A DNA stretch of 64,000 nt from Bacteroidetes bacterium HGW-Bacteroidetes-7 (GCA_002842465.1 PHDA01000003.1:49365-113364); one strand, 5' to 3'. Numbered from the stretch's first letter, positions 24,557-34,906 are shown. The notes: generated by a model from the sequence alone, not told the origin. Numbers and translations are program-made.

Positions 24557-25920
24557 TTAAGCCATCCATCTTTGAGGAAGGGACAATTTTGGAATAAAGG
24601 GTCTACTCTTATAAAGGTTGTCTCCTTTTTCTTCTCTATGAATTTAATAATTTCATCCATAGCTGCCTTGTTCTTTGCTTCATTAAGAAGTTCATTGTAG
24701 TCATCTTTAAAGTTGGCTACATGAGAAGGTATAATCTTCTCCAGCATTATAATCTTGTAAACGGTATTACCGCTTTGTCCTTCGTCATCTGTTGTTTCAA
24801 AAGGCTCAGAAATATCACCCTCTTTGAGATCTTTAATAATATTAAAGTCTGCAGGTTTCAACTGATCTTTTTCAAAATAGGCAGAGCCGGAATATTTATC
24901 TGATACAAGACCTCCGTTTACAAATGATTTGACATCATGTGAAAACTTTCTGGCTGCCTGTTCAAATGTAATACTGTCCTTAATAAGGAGCGTTTTTATA
25001 CTGTCAAGTTTGTTGAACCCCTTTGCCTTATCTTCGTTACTAAATTCCGTTCTAAGAAGAATGTGCCTGGCGTTAAACAGGTCTCCCTCTTTCTTAATCA
25101 TCTGTATAAGGTGAAAGCCGTATTCAGTCTCAACTATTTGTGATACCTGACCCTCTTTAAGCGCCATTGCTGCGTCCGAGAATGCAGGCAAATACATTGT
25201 CTTTGATGCCATACCAAGTTCTCCGCCTCTGGCTGAGTTACTTGGGTCTTGAGAATAGAGTGTAGCAAGAGTGCTGAATCTCTCTCCCTTCATTACCCTT
25301 TCGCGAAACTCAAGTAGTCTCTCCTTAACAGCAAGAACTGCATTCTCTTTGTCGGGATACTGAACTATGTGTCGATATTTGTATTGAGTTGATATTAAAG
25401 GAAGTGAATCGGGGTGGCTGGTTTTGTAATATTTTTCAACATCTGAGGGGCTCAAATCCGGTGCTTTGGATGCTACTTTTCCTCTCATCTCCTGAGTAAG
25501 AAACTGTTCGGTTAATGCCTCTCTCCACTCTTCTCTTAATCTGAAAAGTGGTTTTTTGAAGTACTCCTCTGCTGCCTTCTCGCCACCTAGTTTTGAAAGC
25601 ACATCTGCAATTCTTCTGCTTAGCTCGGCCTCAACCTGTGAAGGATTAACCTCTAAGCTGTCAAGCCGTGCCTGAGTAAGGAAGAGCTTTTGGATAAGCA
25701 TATTCTCCAGAACATTGCATCTGATATTTCTGTCAGATGTAATACCCTGAAGCATCATCATCTGTACCTCGGCTTCTAAAGCAGAGAGCTGAATCATATC
25801 GTTTCCTATAAGGGCAATGGTTTTATCTATAAGCCCTTTTTCATATCTCTGTGAAAATGCGGGGGAAACCGATAGTATTGCTGCTGTAACAACAATTGTT
25901 TTTAAAATGCTATTCTTCAT
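24553..25920 (-). CDS. SurA-like periplasmic peptidyl-prolyl isomerase
   Basis: Periplasmic chaperone/isomerase of 455 residues for outer-membrane proteins. Signal peptide ending VSPAFSQ, an N-terminal SurA-type helical region (about 30-160, LIGNDMIQLSALEAEVQ), then two parvulin domains: about 175-275 (YRHIVQYP, then SARGGELGMASK and VETEYGFHLIQMI) and about 285-400 (NARHILLRTEF, then FVNGGLVSDKY). It overlaps both neighbours, the lipoprotein upstream by 11 bp and OstA downstream by 4 bp, so the three are translated together. The natural link is assembly of outer-membrane proteins and LPS transport. Confidence 0.92.
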   Translation of the reverse strand: MKNSILKTIVVTAAILSVSPAFSQRYEKGLIDKTIALIGNDMIQLSALEAEVQMMMLQGITSDRNIRCNVLENMLIQKLFLTQARLDSLEVNPSQVEAELSRRIADVLSKLGGEKAAEEYFKKPLFRLREEWREALTEQFLTQEMRGKVASKAPDLSPSDVEKYYKTSHPDSLPLISTQYKYRHIVQYPDKENAVLAVKERLLEFRERVMKGERFSTLATLYSQDPSNSARGGELGMASKTMYLPAFSDAAMALKEGQVSQIVETEYGFHLIQMIKKEGDLFNARHILLRTEFSNEDKAKGFNKLDSIKTLLIKDSITFEQAARKFSHDVKSFVNGGLVSDKYSGSAYFEKDQLKPADFNIIKDLKEGDISEPFETTDDEGQSGNTVYKIIMLEKIIPSHVANFKDDYNELLNEAKNKAAMDEIIKFIEKKKETTFIRVDPLFQNCPFLKDGWLK

Positions 25921-26779
25921 TTCGGGTATTATCGTTTATGTTCAGTTTTATTTTATTGTTTTCCAGAGCTTCTTTGATAAGATCTTTTTCAAGTCCTGCA
26001 ATGAGCTCCTGTTTCCTGCGACTTATAATAATCTCTTTAATTCTTGGAAGATAGTAATCAAATGGCGGGTTGCCATTCGGTGCTATCCTCTGAGGAAAAT
26101 AGGCAAAATAGCTGTAAAGAGAGTCCTGAGCTTCGATGTGTGAAGCTGATTTCAGCATCTCTTCGCACCTGTATAAATCTAAAGGCAATTCTCTTGCCAC
26201 AAATGAAAGATCAACCCATTTATTGTCAAAATTGTTGTACCTCTCTGCTGAATTGTAGCTTATTCTCTCTAGTTCGTCAATATCTTCAAGCGCATCAGCT
26301 CTGTACATGCTTCTTAATCTGGATAGATTCGGAGATGTTGATGAAATTTTAATAACCCTGGCTTTTACAACAGAGTTGTTTACTGTAATGTTACCTGAGT
26401 TCTCTTGATAGTAGGTTCTTGCCTCCTGATCTGATACCAGGGTGTCGAGACGTTTTTCAATATACTGCTTTTCATAGCGGTAAACCAGCAGAGAGTTCCT
26501 GTAATCTTGCAGTTCTCCCTCAACATCTTTGTCAGTTTTCGAGAGTTCTGCCTCTGCTTTTGAAAGCAAAAGATATTTAAGGGCCCATGAGTTGATGTAC
26601 TGGCGTACCATCATTATGCTATCGCTGTACGAGGTCCCGTGTGGGATTAGGTTTTTAATATCCTCTTTATAAAGATAGTTTTCACCAACGCGGGCAACAA
26701 CTTCGTCACCTGAGCGGAACTCCAGCAAATTGCAGGAGGTTACTGTCAGAAGAAGAGCAATGGCCGCGAATAATTTCAT
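25910..26779 (-). CDS. SurA/PpiC-like lipoprotein, isomerase domain degenerate
   Basis: A 289-residue lipoprotein: signal MKLFAAIALLLTVTSC with the lipidated Cys at residue 16. The N-terminal region (GDEVVARVGENYLYKEDIKNL) matches the SurA-type N-domain, and the rest is helical; no clear parvulin signature (such as a GGxLG loop) is visible, so it may be a chaperone without isomerase activity. It starts directly after the guaB stop and overlaps the SurA-like gene. In Bacteroidota this gene is commonly found between guaB and surA-like genes; its exact client is not known. Confidence 0.75.
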   Translation of the reverse strand: MKLFAAIALLLTVTSCNLLEFRSGDEVVARVGENYLYKEDIKNLIPHGTSYSDSIMMVRQYINSWALKYLLLSKAEAELSKTDKDVEGELQDYRNSLLVYRYEKQYIEKRLDTLVSDQEARTYYQENSGNITVNNSVVKARVIKISSTSPNLSRLRSMYRADALEDIDELERISYNSAERYNNFDNKWVDLSFVARELPLDLYRCEEMLKSASHIEAQDSLYSYFAYFPQRIAPNGNPPFDYYLPRIKEIIISRRKQELIAGLEKDLIKEALENNKIKLNINDNTRNEE

Positions 26780-28279
<1,500 letters not shown>

Positions 28280-28290
28280 TTAAAAAAAAG

Positions 28291-29229
28291 TTACTGTCCG
28301 AAGAGCCTCGATTGAAATGTATCGCGCTCCTCCAATCGCTTTTCGAGCATTCTGATTAGTTCTACATTTCGAATAAAACCCCATGGATTGTTTCTCACAA
28401 ATCTTGGGGGCATCTCTCCGGCAAAACGTTCAATATACACATCTGGTCTGAGAAGTTCCAGAATGTCAATAAAAAAGTCAATGTATTGCTCAAGGCCAAA
28501 CTGGTAAAAGTCAGCGGGATTGTCAACAAAATCCTGTTCCATTACAGTTCCTGTTACAATCTGAAGCTGGTGAAATTTTACAGACTGCAGAGGGAGTTTG
28601 TTTATCTCCCCTGCAACGGCCATCATCTGCTCAGGAATCTCTCCGGGAAGTCCTAAAATAAAGTGCGCCCCTTGGTCAATGCCGTAAGAGGCTGTTTTAG
28701 TAATTGCATCAACAGCTTGTTCGTAGGTGTGACCTCTGTTTATCCTTTCAAGAGTTTTGTCGTATATTGACTCTATACCATATTCTACAACAACAATTTT
28801 CTCTTTTGCAACTTCCGCCAGATATTTAAGTTTGTCATCATCTATGCAATCAGGCCTGGTTCCGATTACCATACCCGCAACAAGAGGGTGCTCAAGAGCT
28901 TCGCCGTACAACTTTTTTAGTCTCTCAAGGGGAGCATTTGTATTTGAAAAGGGCTGAAAGTAAGCAAGGTACTTTTCGGCTGTTCTGTATCTTCTGCGGT
29001 GAAACTCAATGCCTTCATTAAGCTGAAGTGCGATGCTTTTATCAGGAGTGCTGTAGGAGGGGTGAAATGCTTCGTTATTGCAATAAGTACAACCACCTTT
29101 AGCTACGGTGCCGTCTCGGTTTGGGCATGAAAATCCTGCATCAATCACAATTTTTTGCAGGCGACTGCCGTACTTCTCTTTGTGATATCCTACGTAGGTG
29201 TTAAATCTTCTATTGCCCGCGAATCGCAT
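28291..29229 (-). CDS. TIGR01212-type radical SAM protein (YhcC-like)
   Basis: A 312-residue radical SAM enzyme, cytoplasmic. The cluster cysteines are in FSCPNRDGTVAKGGCTYCNN (spacing C-x11-C-x2-C), followed by the family stretches PDKSIALQLNEGIEF and KYLAYFQPFSNTNAP, with VIGTRPDCI and the SAM-binding HFILGLPGE downstream. The family resembles the Elp3 class but lacks the acetyltransferase domain; its reaction is not established. It follows YhcH by 13 nt on the same strand, so they may be co-transcribed. Confidence 0.88.
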   Translation of the reverse strand: MRFAGNRRFNTYVGYHKEKYGSRLQKIVIDAGFSCPNRDGTVAKGGCTYCNNEAFHPSYSTPDKSIALQLNEGIEFHRRRYRTAEKYLAYFQPFSNTNAPLERLKKLYGEALEHPLVAGMVIGTRPDCIDDDKLKYLAEVAKEKIVVVEYGIESIYDKTLERINRGHTYEQAVDAITKTASYGIDQGAHFILGLPGEIPEQMMAVAGEINKLPLQSVKFHQLQIVTGTVMEQDFVDNPADFYQFGLEQYIDFFIDILELLRPDVYIERFAGEMPPRFVRNNPWGFIRNVELIRMLEKRLEERDTFQSRLFGQ

Positions 29230-29242
29230 TGCTTAGACGCTA

Positions 29243-29689
29243 TTAAATTAAAATCTTTACTACAGCCTTTTTAATTCTGCCGGTACCAATAAGTGGTGCA
29301 TGAGCATCGTAAGGAAAGACAATTGCAATATTACCGGGACCTAGAGTGACAAAACTCTCAGGCTCCTCCTCAAGAAATGCAATATCTTTATCTCTATCGT
29401 AAGAGGTATTATCTCCCATACATCTGCCTCTATCTCTCAATCCTATTGTCTCTGTTCCAGCTATTAAAATATGTACATCAATATATGAGTCATGAACCTC
29501 CAGTTTGGGAAGTTCAAGCCCTTTGGCCTCTCCCTCCCATATGGTGCAGTAAACCTCTCTCCCCATTATAGGGTATTCTCCCACTTCCAATGACTCCGGA
29601 GGGTTCTTTTTTAGAAATTCGTGTGCTGTGGCAAATCTGGAGTGGAGGTTTAAATACCTCTCAAAACCTTTCAAAGAATCGACTATCAT
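29243..29689 (-). CDS. YhcH/YjgK/YiaL family sugar-binding protein
   Basis: A 148-residue cupin-like protein of the DUF386 family, linked in other bacteria to sialic acid and beta-galactoside use. Seen: AEGKKY-like core as GREVYCTIWEGEAKGLELPKLEVHDSYIDVH (in part) with metal-ligand His, Glu residues, and FPYDAHAPLIGTGRIKKAVVKI near the end. The frame stays open 18 codons further upstream, but those codons hold a complete -7 box, so I place the start at the ATG at 29689. Precedes the radical SAM gene. Its sugar substrate is unknown. Confidence 0.82.
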   Translation of the reverse strand: MIVDSLKGFERYLNLHSRFATAHEFLKKNPPESLEVGEYPIMGREVYCTIWEGEAKGLELPKLEVHDSYIDVHILIAGTETIGLRDRGRCMGDNTSYDRDKDIAFLEEEPESFVTLGPGNIAIVFPYDAHAPLIGTGRIKKAVVKILI

Positions 29690-29706
29690 TTTTAAAGAAA
29701 TTTCTG

Positions 29707-29714
29707 CAAATATA
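29707..29714 (-). promoter_or_regulatory. -7 box for the YhcH gene
   Basis: Minus strand reads TATATTTG, a full TAnnTTTG match, 18 nt before the chosen start. It lies one base away from the oppositely oriented -7 box of the GHL10 gene. Confidence 0.5.
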
Positions 29715-29715
29715 G

Positions 29716-29723
29716 TATCTTTG
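29716..29723 (+). promoter_or_regulatory. -7 box for the GHL10 hydrolase gene
   Basis: TATCTTTG, a full match, 35 nt before the start at 29759. Back-to-back with the minus-strand box at 29707-29714. Confidence 0.5.
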
Positions 29724-29758
29724 TAAGGATATACTAACCCCATAAAGTTTAAACCGCT

Positions 29759-31279
29759 ATGAATAAAATTTTTAAGATTGCATTAACGGGACTGCTTTTT
29801 GTCTCTTTAATGGGCATGGCAAAAGCCCAGGGATACGATGGCAAGCATGAATGGAGAGCAGTATGGATTGCAACCGTAAACAATATCGACTGGCCATCTA
29901 AGCCGGGTCTCAGCTCTGAGCAGCAACAAAAGGAGCTGATTGAATATTTTGATCTTTTCAAAAAACTCAATATGAATGCCGTGGTGCTCCAAATCAGACC
30001 CACTGCCGATGCATTCTATGTTTCAAAATATGAACCATGGTCTATATATCTAACCGGGGATCAAAATAAGGGTCCCGTTCCACATTATGATCCATTGGAA
30101 TTTGCTATAAAAGAGGCACATAAAAGAGGAATGGAACTTCATGCGTGGCTGAATCCATACAGGGTAAGTCAGGACACCGCCAATATCAAAGAGATGAATC
30201 CGAACCACCTCTACAATTCACGACCTGATCTTTTTGTAAGACATGGCAAGAAATTATACTTTGACCCTGCATATCCTGAAACCAGAGAGTTTCTTGTAAA
30301 GGTTATTAAAGATATTGTTATAAGATACGATCTTGACGGGATTCACTTTGACGACTATTTTTATCCTAACAACGATTTTGAAGACTCTAAATCATTTGCA
30401 TCGCATAACAGAGGTTACAAAGCTGAGGATAAAATGGCATGGAGAAGAGAAAATGTCGATCTGGTGATTGAGATGTTGCGTGATACAATCAAGTCAGTTA
30501 AACCTTTTGTTAAGTATGGTATAAGCCCTTATGCTGTATGGAGAAACAAACGAGAGGATCCTAAAGGTTCAGATACCAAGAGCTACAGTTATACAAATTA
30601 CGACCATCTGCATGCAGATTTATTGCTTTGGATGGAAAAGGGTTGGCTTGACTATGTACTCCCTCAACTCTATTTTAATATAGGTTATGAAGCAGCAGAC
30701 TTTAAAGTGCTGGCAGACTGGTGGCAGGATTACAGCCATGGGACTCCGGTTTACGCAGGGCTTGGAACTTATCGTCTTGAGAAAGATGCCCGAATTCCTG
30801 ACTGGCGTTCAGCTGAGCAGATAAAAATGCAGGCAGAGATGATTAGAACAATGCCGGCATATCAGGGTGCTTGCTATTTCAATGCAAAGAATTTTAAAGA
30901 GAACCGTCTTGGTATAAATGAAGTGGTTGAAAAATTGTACCCAAATCCTGCACTTGTTCCGGCGCTAAACGGGTTCCCTGTAAATCCTCCGGACTCTCCG
31001 GTGAGTGCTCAAGCTCTCTCTAGCGATGGCAAATTGACATTCACATGGAAGAGTGCAGATGTTTCCAAGAGCAATAAACCTGAAGCAAAGTATCACCTAA
31101 TTTACCGTTTTGACAAGGGAGAAAAGGCCGATTTCTCAAAAGGAAGTGCAATTATAGCACTTACCGGTGAGGACTCTTTTACCATTTCTGCACCAGGTGA
31201 CGGCAGCTATGTGTTTTATGTTTCTGCTCTTGACAGATTGTATAATGAAAGTAAGCCGGTAAAGGTTCAGATAAGATAA
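29759..31279 (+). CDS. GHL10-family (DUF187) glycoside hydrolase-like protein
   Basis: A 506-residue exported protein with signal peptide (MNKIFKIALTGLLFVSLMGMAKA). It has the YngK-like domain: EWRAVWIATVNNIDWPS, NMNAVVLQIRPTADAFY, HAWLNPYRV, then DGIHFDDYFYP with acidic residues fitting a catalytic site, and GISPYAVWRNK. A fibronectin-III-like module follows (about residues 410-506). Such proteins are thought to act on cell-wall or polysaccharide; substrate not proven. It is directly upstream, 18 nt, of the NlpC/P60 lipoprotein gene, suggesting a peptidoglycan-related operon. Confidence 0.85.
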   Translation: MNKIFKIALTGLLFVSLMGMAKAQGYDGKHEWRAVWIATVNNIDWPSKPGLSSEQQQKELIEYFDLFKKLNMNAVVLQIRPTADAFYVSKYEPWSIYLTGDQNKGPVPHYDPLEFAIKEAHKRGMELHAWLNPYRVSQDTANIKEMNPNHLYNSRPDLFVRHGKKLYFDPAYPETREFLVKVIKDIVIRYDLDGIHFDDYFYPNNDFEDSKSFASHNRGYKAEDKMAWRRENVDLVIEMLRDTIKSVKPFVKYGISPYAVWRNKREDPKGSDTKSYSYTNYDHLHADLLLWMEKGWLDYVLPQLYFNIGYEAADFKVLADWWQDYSHGTPVYAGLGTYRLEKDARIPDWRSAEQIKMQAEMIRTMPAYQGACYFNAKNFKENRLGINEVVEKLYPNPALVPALNGFPVNPPDSPVSAQALSSDGKLTFTWKSADVSKSNKPEAKYHLIYRFDKGEKADFSKGSAIIALTGEDSFTISAPGDGSYVFYVSALDRLYNESKPVKVQIR

Positions 31280-31297
31280 CCCCCAAAATAAAAACAT

Positions 31298-32500
31298 ATG
31301 AGAAAGGTATTAATCATTTTACTTACGGCATTTTTTGCCATCTCCTGCACATCAACAGGAAAGAAAGAGAAGATTGAAAAACAGTTTGATGAGATTTCGC
31401 AGTTGGTTAAACAGGAGTTTGCTCCTGACAGAAGAGAGAAGACTTTCGAACCTGTAATTGTTGTATCTGATGATGCGAAAACATTAGTTTTAAAAGGGTC
31501 AACTACAGAGCCACAGGCAAAAGAGGCACTCCTTACCAAGCTGATTGAAAACAAGATAGAGGTGCTCGACAGTATGAAACTACTGCCGGATGCAGCTCTA
31601 GGTGATAAAACTTACGGGATTACCGCTCAGTCTGTTATTAATTTCAGATATGGTTCAGGATATTCAAATGAGTCTGCTACCCAGACGATAATGGGTACAC
31701 CACTCAGAATTCTCGAGAAAAGAGGTGGATGGAGCAGAGCTATTACACCGGAGGGATATATAGCATGGGTATCTTCAGGAAGCATCCAGCCAATGAACGA
31801 ATCGGAGTACAATGCATGGACAGCTGCTCCAAAATTAATTGTAACAACACACTACACCCTCTTCAGGGAGACTCCTTCGGAAAACGGAGCTGTTGTATCG
31901 GACGGAGTATTGGGAAACATTGTACGTGCTGATGGGGCATCCGGAAATTACAATAAGGTTATTTTGCCAAATGGCAAGGTTGCTTTTGTCCTAAAAGCTC
32001 ATACAACTGAATTTTCACAATGGATTGCGTCAAGAAATGCTTCTGCCGATAATATTATCTCAACTGCTTCTCAGTTTTTGGGCTTCCCTTACATGTGGGG
32101 AGGAACTTCGGTTAAGGCAATGGATTGTTCAGGCTTTACAAAAACAGTATTTTATCTGAATGGTGTAATTCTAGAAAGAGATGCCTCACAGCAGGCATTA
32201 ACCGGAGAGGGAGTTGAAATAACCGAGAAATTTGAAAACCTTCAAAAAGGTGATCTTCTTTTCTTCGGTTCAAAGGCTACACCCGAAAGGAAAGAGCGGA
32301 TAACTCATGTTGGGATTTATATTTCAAACGGTGAATTTATCCACTCAGCAACATCTGTTAAGATTAATTCTCTTATTCCTGATTCACACAACTACTATGA
32401 TGGAAGCAACCGCCTTGTAAGGATTCAGAGGTTAATTACAAAAATAGATCAGGATCCGGGAATCGTCTCTTTAGCAAAACATCAGTGGTATTTTAATTAA
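31298..32500 (+). CDS. NlpC/P60 (C40) endopeptidase lipoprotein with SH3 domains
   Basis: A 400-residue lipoprotein (lipobox AISC, Cys at residue 17) that should cleave the D-Glu-diamino acid bond in wall peptides. Residues about 100-240 hold SH3-like modules (NFRYGSGYSNESATQTIMGTP start), and 245-380 the NlpC/P60 domain with the catalytic Cys in AMDCSGFTKTVFY and the His in ITHVGIYISNGEFIH. Followed immediately by a dipeptide epimerase gene, whose substrate L-Ala-D-Glu is what such a peptidase releases. The pairing supports murein-peptide breakdown. Confidence 0.92.
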   Translation: MRKVLIILLTAFFAISCTSTGKKEKIEKQFDEISQLVKQEFAPDRREKTFEPVIVVSDDAKTLVLKGSTTEPQAKEALLTKLIENKIEVLDSMKLLPDAALGDKTYGITAQSVINFRYGSGYSNESATQTIMGTPLRILEKRGGWSRAITPEGYIAWVSSGSIQPMNESEYNAWTAAPKLIVTTHYTLFRETPSENGAVVSDGVLGNIVRADGASGNYNKVILPNGKVAFVLKAHTTEFSQWIASRNASADNIISTASQFLGFPYMWGGTSVKAMDCSGFTKTVFYLNGVILERDASQQALTGEGVEITEKFENLQKGDLLFFGSKATPERKERITHVGIYISNGEFIHSATSVKINSLIPDSHNYYDGSNRLVRIQRLITKIDQDPGIVSLAKHQWYFN

Positions 32501-32510
32501 TGTGCAAAAA

Positions 32511-33668
32511 ATGATGAACAATAAGATTACAACAAGAAGAACCTTTATTAAGTCGGCTGGTTTACTGACAGCCGCTGCTGCACTTTTCAATCCTGCAGAG
32601 TTATTCTCTCAGAGAAGGGGAGGCGCGCAGGTATCCGGGAGTAAGACACTGACTCTTAAATGGGTGCCTTTTGATGCCCTCCTAAGACATCCCTTTACCA
32701 TTGCCGGATTTACAAGAACAACCACTCCTATTGTTTTAACTGAAATTTCTTGGGACGGTTACACAGGATATGGAGAGGCCTCTATGCCTCCATACCTTGG
32801 AGAGACGCAAGCCTCTGCAATGGAGTTTCTCAAAAAAGTTAATTTATCAAGATTTAATTCACCGTTCCAAATTCAGGACATTCTTGCATATGTTGATTCA
32901 ATCGCTGTAAATAACACAGCTGCTAAAGCTGCTGTTGATATTGCGCTTCACGATCTTGTTGGTAAAATATTGGGTCAGCCATGGTGGAAAATCTGGGGAT
33001 TTAATGCTGCAACAACTCCTAACACATCATTTACAATAGGTCTTGATACCGAAGAGGTAGTTATTCAGAAAACCAAAGAGGCTGCTCCGTACAATGTTCT
33101 TAAAGTAAAGCTCGGGGTTAATGATGCAACCGACAGAATGATGGTTAATACAATTCGCAAGGTTACAGATAAACCTATGTATGTTGATGTTAATCAGGGT
33201 TGGAAGGACAAACACTACGCTCTTGATATGATTCACTGGCTCAAAGAGCAAAACATTACTATGGTTGAGCAGCCGATGAATAAACTATGGCTTGATGAAA
33301 CAGCCTGGATAACAGAGAGGAGCCCGCTTCCGATTGTTGCAGACGAATCTTGTCAAAGACTAACTGATATTCAGAAACTTAAGGGAGCATTCCACGGAGT
33401 TAACATTAAGTTGATGAAGTGTACAGGTATGAGAGAGGCGAGAGAGATGATTTCACTTGCAAAAGCTCTCAAAATGAGACTAATGATTGGCTGCATGACC
33501 GAAACATCATGTGCAATCTCTGCTGCAGCACAACTTTCTCCTGAGACAGAATGGGCAGATCTTGATGGTAATTTATTAATATCAAATGATCTTTATAGTG
33601 GAACTAAGATAGTAGATGGAAAGATTACCCTTAATGATAAACCGGGAATTGGCATAGTCAAAATCTGA
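32511..33668 (+). CDS. L-Ala-D/L-Glu dipeptide epimerase, exported
   Basis: Enolase-superfamily enzyme that epimerises L-Ala-D-Glu to L-Ala-L-Glu. It is 385 residues from the ATG at 32511 (a GTG at 32502 and an ATG at 32514 are alternatives). It has a twin-arginine-type signal (TTRRTFIKSAG) with AAAALFNPAELFSQ, so it appears to be exported. Active-site pattern: KVKLG with the KxK lysine, YVDVNQGW, VEQP, VADES, then the second lysine in NIKLMKCTG. It follows the NlpC/P60 gene by 10 nt and completes the wall-peptide pathway. The epimerase partner suggests scavenging of murein peptides outside the cytoplasm. Confidence 0.9.
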   Translation: MMNNKITTRRTFIKSAGLLTAAAALFNPAELFSQRRGGAQVSGSKTLTLKWVPFDALLRHPFTIAGFTRTTTPIVLTEISWDGYTGYGEASMPPYLGETQASAMEFLKKVNLSRFNSPFQIQDILAYVDSIAVNNTAAKAAVDIALHDLVGKILGQPWWKIWGFNAATTPNTSFTIGLDTEEVVIQKTKEAAPYNVLKVKLGVNDATDRMMVNTIRKVTDKPMYVDVNQGWKDKHYALDMIHWLKEQNITMVEQPMNKLWLDETAWITERSPLPIVADESCQRLTDIQKLKGAFHGVNIKLMKCTGMREAREMISLAKALKMRLMIGCMTETSCAISAAAQLSPETEWADLDGNLLISNDLYSGTKIVDGKITLNDKPGIGIVKI

Positions 33669-33684
33669 TATTAAAATATTTTAC

Positions 33685-33692
33685 TACCTTTG
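33685..33692 (+). promoter_or_regulatory. -7 box of the small hypothetical gene
   Basis: TACCTTTG fully matches TAnnTTTG 22 nt before the ATG at 33714 and covers an alternative TTG start at 33690. Confidence 0.5.
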
Positions 33693-33713
33693 CCCCCCAA
33701 ACAAAAGAGAATT

Positions 33714-33986
33714 ATGGCAAGTTTAAGAGTAATCAAAAAAGATATTGACTATCTTGTATCAGAGGTAATTTCTGATTGCTGGACATTTCTTTACATCAAT
33801 ACCGATAAAAAGGCAGAAGATGTAGTTGAAATTATCAACGATGCAATCACTTTAAGAAATGGGCTTTTCGAAAGGGTAAATACACCAGTTAAAGAGAATG
33901 CCAAAGCACATTTTAAGGCTATCAACCAAGACCTTTTAACAGGTGTTGATGCTTTGTTTCAGAGAATGAGCGCATTGACAAAGTAA
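33714..33986 (+). CDS. Small conserved-looking hypothetical protein
   Basis: A 90-residue cytoplasmic protein I do not recognise to function. It is mostly helical: ASLRVIKKDIDYLVSEVISD, then FLYINTDKKAEDVVEIIND and a C-terminal amphipathic helix (LTGVDALFQRMSALTK). No signal peptide or cysteine pair. The ATG at 33714 is preferred over the in-frame TTG at 33690 because a -7 box covers the latter. It stands alone, with promoter and terminator of its own. Similar proteins occur in Bacteroidota (recollection, not checked). Confidence 0.7.
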   Translation: MASLRVIKKDIDYLVSEVISDCWTFLYINTDKKAEDVVEIINDAITLRNGLFERVNTPVKENAKAHFKAINQDLLTGVDALFQRMSALTK

Positions 33987-34012
33987 AACTGTTATTGCAC
34001 AAATGAATTCAA

Positions 34013-34042
34013 AAAAGAGCCTCCTTTCCGGGAGGCTCTTTT
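34013..34042 (+). terminator. Terminator after the small hypothetical gene
   Basis: A 12-bp stem AAAAGAGCCTCC / GGAGGCTCTTTT with loop TTTCCG, ending in a T run; it lies 27 nt after the stop. Confidence 0.9.
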
Positions 34043-34057
34043 TGATGCTACATGTTT

Positions 34058-34193
34058 CTCCGCGCCAGTTTTGGATATATTGTTGATTATGAGGATTCTC
34101 AAAAATTGACTTTTGTTAAAAAATGGCTTTTTTGGAGAAAGTCTGAGTTGTATATCATTGACTTATAAGTTGATGTCCAAAAGTGGCGCGGAG
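34058..34193. repeat. Intergenic palindromic repeat, copy B
   Basis: Left arm CTCCGCGCCAGTTTTGGATAT (34058-34078, given in part) and right arm at 34173-34193 pair at 19 of 21 positions. Related to copy A: the left arm and following ATATTnTTGATTA are shared. The right arm overlaps the 3' end of the YgjP-type gene and codes its last residues. A near-repeat GTGGCGTGGAG follows 13 bp later (34196-34206). Confidence 0.75.
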
Positions 34194-34906
34194 ATGTGGC
34201 GTGGAGAAAATTTTCGGAGTTGTTTGCTCAGCTCTTTTTCTCTGCCGTTGCAAAGCGAGTCAAGCAGTCGGTGAAACTCAGGGCCGTGGTTGCGATGCTT
34301 TAGATGTGCCAGTTCGTGAAGAATAACGTAATCTGATAGTTCCTGAGGTAATCTTATCAGGTGGATATTTAGATTTATGTTTTTTCTGGCGGAACAACTG
34401 CCCCAGTTGCTAACATTGTTTCGAAGCGCCAATCTACCATAAGAAAATCCATGAAGTGCAGCCAATTCTGAGAGTCTGGAGGGTAAAAGGGCTGCTGCTT
34501 CTTTACGCAGTACTTTAACCACTGCTTTTTTCAACTCCTCCGCACTAACTGTATTGTCAAAAATTATTTCGCGTTGGTTGCCGGTTGTCTTGACTTTAAT
34601 TTTCTTAACAGGATTTTCAGGATTTGAATTGGTGAAAACAATTGTTCCTGCTTGAGTTTTTATTTCGGTGCCGTTGATAGGGAGCTCGGCAGATTTAGAT
34701 GCTTTCTCGTGTTGTCTTTTAATGGCCTCGGCAACCCACTCGATTTTTGATTCAAGAAATTTTATGGCAGTACTGTAAGTAACATGCCATGGGATTGAAA
34801 GTCTTACACCTCGGCTATGATTAACAGAGAGGCGAAGGGTACGAAGCGAGAGTCCCTTTACAATCAGAACATTTCCAACAATAGGGTGGGTGTAGGTTTT
34901 TTTCAT
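34163..34906 (-). CDS. YgjP-type (SprT-like, DUF45) zinc metallopeptidase
   Basis: A 247-residue soluble protein with the zinc motif HELAHLKHRNH (HExxH plus downstream His) near residue 195 and the WGSCSARKNINLNIHLIRLP family run. The N-terminal half is a beta-rich substrate-like domain. It overlaps moeA by 4 bp (ATGA) and is the second gene of that operon. The last 10 or so residues (SAPLLDINL) lie within the palindromic repeat arm, so its C-terminus was likely created by the repeat. Function in Bacteroidota not established. Confidence 0.85.
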   Translation of the reverse strand: MKKTYTHPIVGNVLIVKGLSLRTLRLSVNHSRGVRLSIPWHVTYSTAIKFLESKIEWVAEAIKRQHEKASKSAELPINGTEIKTQAGTIVFTNSNPENPVKKIKVKTTGNQREIIFDNTVSAEELKKAVVKVLRKEAAALLPSRLSELAALHGFSYGRLALRNNVSNWGSCSARKNINLNIHLIRLPQELSDYVILHELAHLKHRNHGPEFHRLLDSLCNGREKELSKQLRKFSPRHISAPLLDINL

